From NCBI GenBank assembly GCA_032191485.1, contig JAVDOI010000041.1, forward strand, positions 1,017,501 through 1,081,500: a stretch of DNA of 64,000 nucleotides. The letters are read 5' to 3'. The notes beneath the pieces are model-generated. The model was not told the DNA's origin and did not search any database. It worked only from the letters and a program-made list of their open reading frames with translations. Below are positions 38,786-50,919 of this stretch, piece by piece. The stretch is from Leptoclinus maculatus (lineage: Eukaryota; Chordata; Actinopteri; Perciformes; Stichaeidae). The position numbers were made by a program, and so were the translations under genes. Numbering within the stretch: position 1 is the first letter of the stretch; each line of letters begins with the position of its first letter.

Positions 38786-40515
38786 TAAGGCTTCCACTGT
38801 TTCCTGCACCTCAGACGGGACACAAACCACGTTACCATGTATTGATCTCTGTCTTCCTTTGGGAAGAGGAATAATTTTGGCAAAGGCTATGCACTTAGCT
38901 ATGAGATGTCTCTCCAATATGTTGAGATCACACAGTTCAGGTGGAATGTCAGCGAGCTCCAAGTTGTTAGCTACAGCGAGTGTTGGCATGGCTCCATCTT
39001 TAAGATGATTATGGCAGGTGTGACAAATCCACTCTTCCTTCCTCTCATCAGGCACTTTGCACTGTTGTTCATCTCTGCACTCCCATCATCACAAACATGG
39101 ACGTACTTTCCTGTCAGGCATGCTGCAACCATAACTGGATTTTGTACATAGTTTAACCTTTTACAGGGTCTCACTTGGTTTGGAAATGATGCTTTATGAC
39201 AGACGGTGCACACATAAGTGGGACCAGCCTTTATTTGTGACCTGAAAACAGATATAGCCTCTTTGATCAAACTGTTGTCACTTTCTTCTGTTTGTCTAAT
39301 TGTCCGTCTGTATTTCCTTTTTATTTTCATGGCACATCTTATGGTATGCATACTCCAATATGTAGGATTGTTTTTATATCTGTCTTGCATTATTTTTTTC
39401 ATTAGTTGTCTGTGTCTTACCCTGAATGCTTGGTCATGAGCATAACGCTGAGTGATATGAGATCTCTTCTTCTGTCTAAACTCTACGCTTTCTTTATATC
39501 GAGCAGTGAAGCACTGTTTTTTTTTCAGTCTAAAATCAGTATCGTCTCGGTACCGGGCCATAAATTGCTGTTTAAGTTTCTGTCTCAAATCAGGATTGTC
39601 CTTGTAACGAGAGAGCACGTACTGTTTTTGTTTCTGTCTAAAATCAGGATTGTCCTTGTAACGAGAGAGCACGTACTGTTTTTGTTTCTGTCTAAAATCA
39701 TCATCGTTTCTGTAATGAGAGGAAATGTACTCTTTCCGTTTTTGCTGTAAGTCAACATTGTCTCTTGTATTATTTATTTTCATTTGTCTAAATTCAGGAT
39801 TGTTTCGATAATTCCAGCTTGCTTGATATTTTTTCTTTGCTTTATATGCTATATTTGAAGCATACTTTTCCCTTTCTTTCCTTTTCTGATTCTCTTTTCT
39901 TTGTGGAGTTTTTCCTGAGACCAATAGTCTTCTCTTCATTTTACTCCTTTGGTGTTTACTAAACTTTGACAATCTACAGATGGTTTCCTGCAAAACAGTA
40001 TCAGAGAGATCACTGGCAACAGTATTTATTATTGAAGGAGAAATGTTTGATTCATTGACAGAAGCATCATGTGATGGAAGGAAACTGAATTCACTTGAGG
40101 GTTCTGGTTTATTTTGGGTATCAGGGAAGATGACCTCTTGTTGTCTCACAGATGATGTAAAAGTGACGTCGGTGGACTCTCCTGTCATTATGTTATCAGA
40201 GGGATCACTGAGAACAGGGTTTATCACTTCAGCAGTCAATTCTGATTCACTGTGAGGAGCATCATGTGATTGGAATGATGTGATGAGGACTTCTGGTTGT
40301 TTCACAGCTGTGGTGTGAGGAGACATTTCAGGTAAAATGTTCTCAGGACGATCAGTGGCTGTGTTTGTCTTTAGAGTCGGTGAGTTTGATTCATCAACAG
40401 CTTCATCCAACAGAGTAGGTTCATCCTCAGTGACAGCTGTAGGTCTGCAGTCTGTGTTTGGGAGAGCATCATTCAGGTTGACTGTGTTCACATTGTAAAA
40501 CTCCACAGGCTTTAC
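38786..40515 (-). pseudogene. Helentron ORF2 region: basic repeats and Zn-binding cysteines
   Basis: Mostly open from 40,506 to 38,971, then in another frame (39,055 to the MITE), so one indel lies near 39,050. N-terminal third: Ser/Thr-rich linker. Middle: a run of 18-residue basic repeats such as SRYKDNPDFRQKQKQYV (DNA 54-bp repeats near 39,590-39,700). C-terminal: cysteine pairs CTVCHK and CHTCHN with HLKDG, then PELCDLNILERHLIAK and KGRQRSIHGNVV, the conserved stretch seen ahead of Rep in Helitrons. The start is shifted by one base from the end of ORF1 (40,512), so ORF1 and ORF2 were probably one frame. Confidence 0.75.
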
Positions 40516-41600
40516 TCATAGTTACAGGAGGACTGTGTGCCCATCATTCTGTAGGACTTCTTGAGCCTGTCAATCATATCACTGAGACGTGTGAATGTCA
40601 CCATGACAGCGGTACCAGGAGTACGTGAACCGGGGGGTAGGGGCAAACCTCTGGCTGTTCTGGAGTGTGGGTCAAAGAAACCGTATCTGCCTGACCTGGT
40701 TCTGAATACTGCAATACACAACAGTCTCATCAACAGCAAAGCGTACTTCACATCTGACAACAAGCAGCTCAGTCCTGACTCCAGGTCCAGAAAGCTATCG
40801 ACAGCTCCAGGTAAAGGTTCTCCTAATGTGCCGTACCTAGAAAGTTGTGTCATGTCCACATAATGTGTCAACCTGCGTGCAGGAACTTCATCAGGGAGCT
40901 CATCGGTAGTCAGATAGATGTGATCCACGACCCTTTTCCTGGTCTCTCTATACATCGTGTTACCTTTATCCAAAACAAGGTCGAGGTCTGCTCTGGTGAT
41001 GTTTTCATTCTCATGAAGGAATGCAAGAAAGGTTAGTGAGTTACAGGTACACTGCTGATTTCTGGATCTGCCGTATTTAACAGAAGCCTGGCTGCGGGAT
41101 GCACGGACATGTTGTTCATCTCCCAGATTTACACAGTCTGCATGAGAAGGTCCTGCTGCAAAAGCCTGTGGTACACATGATGCATCACTTTGACCTCTGT
41201 GGTTTACCTGCTTCACATTAGAAGACCCTGCCTCACATGACTCATCACTGTGTTGTCCTCTCTTTACAACGTCTGCATATGATACCTGTGGTACACGTGA
41301 CACATCACTTTGACCTCTGGAGTTTTCCTGGTTGACATTAGAAGGCCCTGCCTCACATGCAGCATCACTGTGTTGTCCTCTCTTTACAACGTCTGCATAA
41401 GAAACCTCTGGTACACATGAAGCATCAGGCTGACCTCCCTGTTTCACACTTCCAGCATGAGACGCTGCAGACATCTTAACTTCTCCACTGCTCTGAGGAC
41501 CACCACATTCTGCTTCTTCAGTCGTTGTTGCACAGTGAATCTCATCAGACCTCTGCCAGCGCAGCTTCTGAGCTTGTGACCTCTTACCCTTCCTTGGCAT
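40512..41600 (-). pseudogene. Helentron ORF1 with papain/tegument-type cysteine protease-like domain
   Basis: 362 codons from ATG 41,598-41,600, beginning MPRKGKRSQAQKLRW. The first half has two copies of a roughly 47-residue repeat (VSYADVVKRGQHSD...). The second half has QQCTCNSLTFLAFL and, about 120 residues later, YGFFDPHSR, then GTAVMVTFTRL. A Cys in a Q-C-x-C-N context followed by Asp-Pro-His is the arrangement of the herpesvirus large-tegument deubiquitinase family (peptidase C76), so a deubiquitinase-like cysteine protease is suggested by motif only. The stop TAA at 40,512-40,514 sits where the adjacent ORF begins one frame away, consistent with a 1-nt loss. Confidence 0.65.
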
Positions 41601-44150
41601 TGTTGTTGTGTTTCAAAACCACAAATGTTATTGTTTTACTTTTATTGTACAAAATCAAGATATAATATTAATGGTAAAATATTACTATTAACGAAGCAGG
41701 ATCTGAAGATAGTAGTAACCTGTGTCTGATTTTAGTAATCAAAAGCACTTAGGAATGATAAATTAACTCGCAGAAGAGTTCTGGGTTAAATGCTTCAAAA
41801 CTATTCAATTTATAATTATACACCAAAAGAGACTTCACAGTATCCAAGCAAATGTTTGATCCACAAAATCCTAACCAAGTCTGTATAAATAAATTGTGTT
41901 CAAAATATAACACAATAAAGAGATCAATATTAATGCTCCAATTTTACTTTACTGAGACAATATGATATTTGTATATTTTAGTGTTTGTGATACAAATTAT
42001 TTGAATGTCAAATTCAGTGACAGTAACCTTAATTATATTCCTTACAGTCTTAATATATTAATGCTAATATATTTAGGTTAATATCTAAACACCAAAATCA
42101 AAAAAATCCAGTTGTTTGACTTATTACAGCAAATGAAGGTTTAAACAACAAATCACTTCTACACACTGATTTAAATAGTGTGATCAGGTCTTTACTTGGT
42201 CTGTATACGTGTATAAGGGACTGTGTACTAAAGGAACAGATTGTACTTAATATTAAAGATGCTTCTCAAAGAAATCTGTGGAAATATATATATTCAATGT
42301 AAAAACTGAAGTTTAACACTGACACACAACTGAAGACAAATGATGCTACTTCAAATACTGTTGATTGAAGCCACCTAAATCTCAATAAATGTTTTTTGTA
42401 GTAATACAATACACTTGAACTTGTTAATTGAAACTGTAAAGACTTCAGTGAGATTTCAAAAAGCCTCAATTTATAGCTCGTTAGTATAACTACTACTAAG
42501 GAAACAGTATTTAAAGTGTACGAACCAGAATGTATGAACAATTTAAGGCTGACGCACTACAAAGAATATATTAATTTCAAAGCTTTGTGTAATATGTAAA
42601 GATTTAAATTACACCCAGAATACACAATTTAAATATTTACTACCAACACAACCAGTAGTCCAATATCAGCTATGATCTGTTCTGACCCTAAACTGTTTGC
42701 ACTCACCAGCAGAGAATAAGTTAATACTACTACACTATACTATGGTTTATGTTCAGAATCAGGAAGAGTTGTCGTGGCAGTGAGATGACAGATGAATGCT
42801 TCTGAAGAACGTTGGGTCTGCAGACAGGAAACAGACACTCCAAATAAATGCACTTCCTCCTGATAGATGTCTGGATTTTATTTCAGTAGGAACAGGTTAG
42901 ACAACAAAACACTTCTACACACTGAATGATTCAAACAATGGATGTTTAGATGGAAAATAATTTAAATAATAGTGAATACAATGTATGTAGTGGTATTACT
43001 TTTACTCGTATGTAGACTAGTCAAGTGAACAGTTTGAGTGTGAAATATCTGTTACCAAAACAAACCTCTGGGTACAAACCAACAGAGCTCCTCAGCAACA
43101 AAGATCAGGAACAACTGGACTTATTCTCTAATGTGGATCTAATGTTTATGTATATTAACTAGAATGCAGTTCTTTAATTATGTTAATTGAATCATGCACA
43201 AGAATTTATATACTTAGAAATTTACCAGATTTAATTCTAAATTATAATTTATTTTTACCAAATGTTTGTGATAGAAGTGTAACTTTTTCAATTACAACTA
43301 AATGATGTGTATGTCTTTTTCAATTATATGTTCAAACAAATTTTGTTGAAAAAATCTCAAATAGTATATTTCAAATGTGTTGTTCAATTTGTACAAACAG
43401 TAATAGTATTCTATAGATGTATATGATGTAGATAGAAGATTGAAAGAGGTGAGCGTGAGAGGAGAATCTCTCAGATCATTCAAAAAGATAGATCAGGTAC
43501 CAGTAACCCGAGGATTGTGAGTGGATCAGAGGATCAGTGGAGAGACAGAGAGTGGGAGAGATGAGAGACTCTCAGGTTTTCGTTCAACAGACAGGTTGTG
43601 ATAACCATGTAATTCAGTTCAGAATTCCAGTAATTTGTTCAGAAGTTTTTCAGAAGGTTCGGTAGGTTTGGAAAATTCGGTAACAGATAGAGTGGGATAG
43701 AAGAGGGATACAAAGAATGAGTTCAAAATCAAAGACAGAGCGGTACATTGACAGGAAAGCTAGAGGAACCAATGCTTAGACAGAGTGGATACAAGGTATA
43801 GGAAAGACAGAGAGCCAATATGATAGAGGAGAGGGGAGACAGCTGGACAGCAGGACACCTGTAAGACACAATAAAGACACACATTAGACAGCAGTCTGAA
43901 TAACAAACTAAGTAACTTCTACTCTAAGCTAACAGATCAGTGAAGTGTCTGCTCACATGACCATAATGTAAACACATCATGACAGTAGAACAGGTAATAC
44001 TGCACAGATTTATGTGAAATATCATGAAATGATATGAAGTATGGCTGGTTTAGAAGTCTCACATTTCCACTAACTACAACTTCACTACAGTGTGTTTAAA
44101 ACCTGCAGTATGAAGTGTTTTAAGTAAAAGTGTTGATTCATATGTGAACT
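41601..44150. other. AT-rich stretch upstream of the Helentron ORFs
   Basis: No gene is recognised. It presumably contains the Helentron 5' end and promoter, but no 5'-TC terminus could be fixed. Confidence 0.4.
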
Positions 44151-44159
44151 TACTGTCAA

Positions 44160-44830
44160 GTCACCACGGAGACACCAACTCTGATCTGCAGTTAGAGACA
44201 GGAAGGAGGAGGCCAGAAGAAATGGAGAGAGAAAGAAATGATCTTTACTTTCCTATCAGAAAACCAGTGTGTCACATCTCATTTCAATCTAGATCAAACT
44301 GTTATTCAGGGTGGGTCATTTAGTGTTCAGTACGTAATGAATGGAGTCCTGTCGAGGCTACATTTGGATGGGAAGTCATTCTTAATGTAAACCAATGTAA
44401 TATTAGTTTAGTAATAGCAAAATGATAATTCATGTGTGTGAACTTACACTTCAGAGATGGCAAGGAGTCACAGTGATGGTCTGCAATCAGAGACAGAAAA
44501 GAGGAGGAAGGAGGAGGAGGGGGAGGGTGAGAGAGACTCATCATTACAGCTCATTTTATTTCCTTGTTAATTATCAAAGTCTCATTCGTGAGACTATAGA
44601 ATTACCCAGGAACTTATGTTAGTCTTCAATAAATATCGTTAAGTTGCTTTAGAGATAAATAAATCACACAAAATAAATTAATCTGGTGTGAATCTAAACA
44701 AAATTAAATGGTCTAAGATACTTAACAGTTAAACATCAAGTTATGTGATCTATTGTCAATTTGAGTTACAGTATGTCCGTACTTACCAGCCAAAGCGCAG
44801 ATGTGGATCAATGTTCTCTTTGCCTAAGAG
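44160..44830 (-). other. Three exon-like micro-segments on the minus strand
   Basis: About 44,826-44,790, 44,486-44,454 and 44,191-44,160 are each bounded by an AG acceptor (two of the three are TGCAG) and a GTAAGT donor; the last two share GTAAGTTCACA after the donor and look like duplicates. Lengths are 32-37 nt. They lie upstream of Helentron ORF1 on the same strand and could be 5' exons of its transcript, of another gene, or chance. Confidence 0.25.
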
Positions 44831-45244
44831 AGGAAACAATATTATTGTCTTCCATGTGTATGAGCAATAAAGGGTTAAAACTAGCAGAACTACAGAACAC
44901 CCACAACACATGACAGCTCCATCTCAGCTCTATGTGAGGGCTCACTGTGGACTAATAATGGATGATCTAATGTCTCTGTATACTGAATATATAAAGTCAT
45001 GTTCCTATAGATATTAGTGATTACTACAGAATACTATCAGCATCATATGAACAAAGGTTATTTGTACATTAAGGTCTAATTCAAGATCACAAAGCTTGTG
45101 TATGATCAAGTGTGCTTGGCATGTGTCTGTTGGTCACTTTTGGTTACAGATTTACACATTGAGACACAAAGTGGCCAGAATGGTAATTGAACAGCTTTAA
45201 CTGCAGATTAAACTAACATGAACAGTTATATAACACTGTGACTG

Positions 45245-45885
45245 TAACGGGGGGGGGGGGGGGGGAAGTCTTCTAAGACCTGAATGACTGTATGAGAGAG
45301 ACACACACAGAGAGAGACACACACAGAGAGAGAGACACACAGAGACAGACAGACAGAGAATTTTGAAGCCCAAAAGCATTTAAACTGCACTGCTGAAACC
45401 CCTTCTAGTTGAAATGTCTAACTATGGTGTCTGTAGCTGAAAGTATGAGGAAGAAGAAGGCTTTGAAAGTTGAAGAAGTTTATTCATGAGGCTTTCATTT
45501 TGAAAGGGTGGGGCTGGGTGGGGAGAGAGGAGACAGAATCAGAATGTATGAAACACAAAGAGGTTATTAAATGACAGTCTTCATCACAAGCATTTCAGTT
45601 AGAATTCATTCTGTGGGGCTTTTATTTTATAATGGTGTGTGTGTATGTGTGGTGGGGGGGGCGGGGGGAGGGGATAAAAAGTCCTCTAAGACCTGAATGA
45701 CTGTATGAGAGAGAGACACACAGAGAGAGACAGACACACACAGAGAGAGAGAGAGACAGACAGAGAGAGAATGTTGAAGCCCGAAAGCATTTAAACTGCA
45801 CTGCTGAAAACCCTTCTAGTTGAAATGTCTAACTATGGTGTCTGTAGCTGAAAGTATGAGGAAGAAGAAGGCTTTGAAAGTACGG
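45245..45885 (+). repeat. Displaced fragment of the tandem-array family
   Basis: Poly-G, CTCTAAGACCTGAATGACTG, GA/CA tracts and TTTAAACTGCACTGCTG phrases in the same order as in the 2.1-18.5 kb array; two partial sub-units. Confidence 0.85.
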
Positions 45886-46735
45886 ACGCGGCTCAAGGCC
45901 TTAACAAAAGCCTAAAGTTAAAGGTGACTTACATAAAAAGTTACAATTTAAAAGTGTGTGTGTGTGTGAAGGCATGTGCAGTGACGCATGGCCAAGGTGA
46001 CCTGGCAGACATTAATGCGACGGCAGGCCTCAAGGCCTGTGAGAAGGGTTAGGAAGGTTCAGGTCCGAGACTGTTACATATTACCTAGACAGTACCTGTC
46101 CTTACTTAACCACGAGGTCCCCTGGAAAGTCCCTGCACATGAGTGTGTGTGTGTGTGAGTGTGTGTGTCAGTCTATGTCGTAACTGCACATCCGTGCAGC
46201 AGGCGCCGTCTTACAAGAGACACAGAGCCCTATGCCTCTTTCAGTTACTTTTTTGTTTTACTGTATTTTTCATTCATTGTTTTGCTGAGCAGCAATATGG
46301 TGCCGTTAACACCTAATAACCAGGGCCTTCCGTGCAGAAGGAATCCACAATTTCGCAAATACTCCAGCTCATGATGAACCCAGTAGCACTAATCCGTCTC
46401 TGAGCTTCTGTGCACCGTTTTGTAATGCAGCTCCAAAGTGCTCTACTGTGGTAAGACCACGCTCACATTGTAGACAAGACAGACGCTGTTTGAATCTCAG
46501 TGAACATGAAAAGAATTCTCCTCCAGTCTGACTAAATATGTTAACTTTATGATCTTTTGATGTTTGTGTTTTGAGCTAACTTAGCCAGCTGGTTATTGGT
46601 TATTATTATTAATATAATTATTATTGACTTATTGTATTATTTAATGAATCTCTGAATTGTTGTTTCATGACATCTTGTTATTTAGTGTCTGGTGTCTTCT
46701 CTCTCTCTCTCTTTCATCTTCTATCATCTCTCCAG
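45886..46735. other. Intergenic upstream of SRCR gene
   Basis: GT tracts near 45,955 and 46,145. No signal-peptide exon of the receptor could be assigned with confidence. Confidence 0.4.
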
Positions 46736-49700
46736 ACTCTGTCAGGCTGGTGAATGGGACTAGTCTGTGCTCAGGCAGACTGGAGGTGAAGTCTAACCAG
46801 TCTAACCAGTCTAACCAGTGGTGGTCCTCAGTGTGTGAAGATGACTTTGACCAGCAGGATGCAGAGGTGGTCTGTAGGGAGCTTGGCTGTGGGGCTCCTT
46901 CAGTCCTCCAGGGGGCGCTCTATGGAGAAGTGGAGGCTCCAATGTGGACCAAAGAGTTCCAGTGTGGAGGCCATGAGTCTGCTCTCCTGGACTGTAGAAG
47001 CTCAGGCTCAGATAGAAACACCTGCTCACCTGGCAAAGCTGTTGGACTCACCTGCTCAGGTAGAAGAGGAGCTGCAGCTTTGATCTGGTTAATTTCTGTT
47101 CTACTGAAACTCACTTTGTTCTTTACTGATGACTCTCTTGTTTCTGTTCAGAACCTGTCAGGTTGGTGGGAGGAGACAGTCACTGTGCAGGAACACTGGA
47201 GGTGAAACATCAAGGAGACTGGAGACCAGTAGATGACTCTGACTCGATCCTGAAGAAAGCAGCTGTTGTCTGTAGAGATCTGGACTGTGGCTCTGATGTT
47301 TCTATCAGACGGAGAGAGGAGTCCTCATGGAGATTTGTGTGGAGGATCAACTCTAACTGTAATCACTCTGGATCTCCTCTGAGAGAGTGTTTAACATCAG
47401 GTTACTCTTCCTCCATCCTGAATGTCATCTGCTCAGGTAAGCCCATCAGTGACATCATCTATGACATCATCTCTGACAGCAATGTTTCCAGTATGTTCCT
47501 TCCTCCCTCACAGTGACAGTTGTGGTGGTAAATATTCCTCTACCCTCTTTGCGTGAGTCTTTTAAAGCTGAAATAAATAATACTGAAAACCAGGTTGTCT
47601 TTTAAGTATTAATTCTCTGCGCAGAGAAGGTTCAATCATCACAACAGAATGCGTACAGTCTCAGTGAGGAAGAACCAAGAACAAAGTGAACAAGCTTTCT
47701 TTATACAGAATGAGCAAAGGTGGGCCGATGGCCAATGTTACAGACATTTGGTCTCAGACTGATAGAAACAATGAACAACAAACGGCCAGCAACCCAAACA
47801 AGCGGCCCAAAGGCCTTGGTGGTGGAACATTCTCATACAACACAGTTAGTTATCTTTGTGAACAGGCAAGGGAGAATTCTTCTTCTGCACAACAGAGACA
47901 CGGTGAAGTTCAACAAAGTTCAGAGTAAAACTACTTATGCATGAATACAATATACTGAGTAGAAATATATACTACGTTAAAGATTACCATTACACAGTCA
48001 GTGGGTTTCCATTGGACTGAACTGTAAAGTTATTCAGGACAACGACATCCTGAAGTGTAGAGAGGTGGGCTTGTTTCTGGAAGCTTCAAACCCTCCATAG
48101 ACTGCTGAGCTCCACCTGAGAGGACACACCTGTCTGTCTGTCTGTCAGACCTGTGACATCACGTCCTTATTCAGGGTCCATCTTGTTCAACGGAGGGTAA
48201 ACGTGAACTTTTATCATCTCTCTGTGTTTACAGACCTGCTGCTTCAGCCAATCATCATTGTGTCCTCCTCAATGTACGGGGTCTCTGAGGCCCAGCAGCA
48301 GGGGGCTCGGGTGCTCAGGCGCTCCACCTTCACCTTCTGCTGCTCCATCCAGCCACAGTACCCAGGAGGCTCCTTCCAGCTCACCTTCACCTCCTCCAAC
48401 TCAGCACACAACTACACCCAGCCAGCTGTCAATCACTCTGCCGACTTCCTGTTTCCTGCTGCAGAGCCCGCCCACCAAGGAAGCTACAGCTGTGTTTATC
48501 ACCTCTATGTTTTTAATCATACCTTCTCCTCTGAGAGCCGTCTGCTCTCCATCACTGTCTTAGGTAAGCTGACTGTTTACATGCAGGTTTGAAGATGATT
48601 GGTCCAAACTGACTGAAGATGATCAGCTGACCACAGAGTCCATGCATGTTGTTGTTTCTGGAATCACACGGTGACTCCTGTCGTTGTGTTACACATGTCA
48701 TATAGTAACCAAACCTAAACAAAGTCTATGAATGGCAACAGCTAACAATCTACTGTAGGACAGAGCAGGTTTGGTTACCAGGATAACTCTGGTTCTCTGA
48801 GAACTGAAGCAGCTTCTGACGTGACCAATCACAAAGCTCCACTGCCACCACATCAGTCATAACACCCCTTAGCCCCCAACTCACCATATTCAAGTGTAGT
48901 TCCTCCGCCTATCAGAAGCAAGAAGGGCGGTGTGCTCCGATGCCTCACTCAGAGAACCAGGGTTATCCTGGAAACCAAATGTTGAGACAGTCGTTAACGA
49001 CAGCAATTACACTTTCAATTGACTCTTCACTAAGTCCCGCCCCTCTAACATAACTGGCCAATCACAGCGTAGCATGGTCCAGCTCTGACCAGCAGCTCTG
49101 GTGATGAAAACAGGACGTAGGTGATGACATCATTGTAACATGAAACCAAGACTAACCAGATTCTCTCTAGTGACCACCAGGGGGCGACTCCTCTGGTTGT
49201 ATAGAAGTCTATGAGAAAATGACTCTACTTCTCTCTTGATTTATTACCTCAGTAAACATTGTAAACATGAGTTTATGGTCTCAATCTCTAGTTTCAAGTC
49301 TTCTTCAATACAGCATGATGTTCATTTAGTAAATGATGGTCCATTTAGAGTCAAACAGACCATAAAGCAGGGGATGCTTTAGGGCGGGGCTACACAGTGA
49401 TTGACAGGTCTCTACCAGAGACGTATACTGCGTCTCTACGTCACTCCTCCTCAGTCCAGATATGGTCACTTCCTGTTCACTGGTTGCAAAAAACCAAGAT
49501 GGCGACGGCCACAGTCCACAAACCATTGAGTGACGTCACGACGACTACGTCCACTTCTTCTATAACGTCTGTGGTTCAAACAGTGAACATGAAGTAAACA
49601 TGAAGAGTAATACGTGTCAGTGATTGTAGATTTCAGGGTCAATGGGAGCTGTTGGACTCATGATGTCGTGTGATGTGATGACTGTCCATGTGTTTGTTCA

Positions 49701-50354
49701 GATCCAACACCTCTGATCATCAAAGCGATCGTCCTGCCGCTGTTTCTGCTGGTGGTGAACATTGCCCTTTACTCCTACTGTAAGGTACTGACACACGTCT
49801 GTTGTTTAGACCAGCCACTGAAATGAAGCTCTCGCTCTGTGTTCAGTGAACTGAAGACAGGTGTGGTGGCCCGTTCTTTGTTCTTCTTCCTATATACTGG
49901 GCCACGTTACGGGGCTCCGTTTCTGACTCACACATCAAACAGTCCAAATGACAACTCTTGCAGACGCTGATTCCTTTGCCGTCACTTGATTGATTTATTT
50001 TCACTTTCGACAAATTTAACAGCAAAACATAATGAGTTTAACGTGAGGTGAAAGACTGTCCCGATGCCCCGTTCTACACAAAGGAAAAACCAACTCGAGA
50101 CTCAGTCCCACCTCTTCCTCTGATACCAGCTGATCCTGGAAAAAAGCAAAATTAGAAATGATGATTTGTAATCAAAACTAAAAATATGGCTCTAACAGGA
50201 CTGTGCTGTCATGTCCCTGCAGGCCAACAGGGGGCAGATGCCGTGCAGACAGAAGAACACTGAGCTGGATCATTATATCCTGGTTGTTCCTGAAGAAGAA
50301 GAAGAAGAAGAAGAAGAAGAAGAAGAAGAAGAAGGAGCTCAGGGAGCAGAGTAG
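46736..50354 (+). CDS. SRCR-SRCR-Ig transmembrane receptor (3' part of gene, 5 exons)
   Basis: Exons 46,736-47,059, 47,152-47,436, 48,234-48,563, 49,702-49,784 and 50,223-50,354, all with AG/GT borders; the phases checked from the Ig exon onward fit. SRCR1 starts DSVRLVNG and has eight Cys (group B pattern). SRCR2 starts EPVRLVGG, with six Cys; one pair is missing (WRPVDDSDS where VC is expected). The Ig exon carries GSYSCVYHL. The fourth exon encodes one membrane helix (IIKAIVLPLFLLVVNIALYSY). The tail has one Tyr (DHYILVV) and then 14 Glu from a GAA repeat, ending at TAG 50,352-50,354. An AATAAA follows at 50,696. It is likely a cell-surface scavenger/immune receptor of the CD5/CD6/DMBT1-like kind. 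The first exon with the signal peptide is not identified. Confidence 0.75.
46791..46817 (+). repeat. 9-bp triple repeat in SRCR1 exon
   Basis: TCTAACCAG occurs three times in a row, encoding three Ser-Asn-Gln units in SRCR domain 1 at a loop position; probably slippage. Confidence 0.9.
48769..48980. mobile_element. About 210-bp palindromic MITE in receptor intron
   Basis: The left end TTTGGTTACCAGGATAAC and the right end, read on the other strand, TTTGGTTTCCAGGATAAC, form about 30-bp inverted repeats continuing to CTGGTTCTCTGAG. Target duplication was not resolved. It lies between the Ig and membrane exons. Confidence 0.8.
50292..50333 (+). repeat. (GAA)14 tract coding for poly-Glu
   Basis: Uninterrupted trinucleotide repeat inside the last receptor exon; in frame, so length changes would alter only tail acidity. 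Confidence 0.95.
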
Positions 50355-50695
50355 CTCCTCCAAGGAGCTCATCTCACATCCAGATGATTTCTACCACACA
50401 ACCACCACCAGCTCCCTTTGATATGCATGTTCCCTTAAACCAGAAGGCTGAATATGATATCACATTATTATAGCCCGTCTTTCTTCCTCTCAACAATGTG
50501 TTGGTCTCTCCACACGTTCTGACTTCCTGTCTGTGGCTCTCAGCTCCAAGCCCATTGGTTCCTGCTGAAGACGTGACTCTTTAAAAACACCTCACAGATA
50601 TAAAGTTTCATTTAAAAGTAGATTTGAGAGCAGGTTTACCAGAGTCCAAGCAGAAACCAAAGACTATGAGGAACAATGTTAATGTGAGATATTAG

Positions 50696-50701
50696 AATAA
50701 A
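50696..50701 (+). promoter_or_regulatory. AATAAA poly(A) signal of the receptor gene
   Basis: Canonical hexamer 342 bp past the receptor stop codon, same strand. Confidence 0.55.
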
Positions 50702-50919
50702 CATGAAACATTGACTTCTATCTTCTACATTCTGTAGAACGATACTCAATGTTGACAATCTGTTGCTGTTTGTCCTTTAAAAATATAATGAACTTCATGA
50801 CTTCACTTATTGTAGTGAGCAAGATTTTGGCAGCAGGACAACATTTAGCTAAAAGATAATCATAATAATACAAATATGAACAACGTCCCGCTGTGATCAG
50901 CCCCTAAAACCTCATTTAT

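Noticed and set aside
46657..46735. Start of the receptor at 46,657 with a hydrophobic leader as signal peptide
   Set aside because: The hydrophobic Ser/Leu stretch is the polypyrimidine tract of a good acceptor (CTCTCCAG at 46,735), and SRCR exons normally begin at that point. Not fully excluded.
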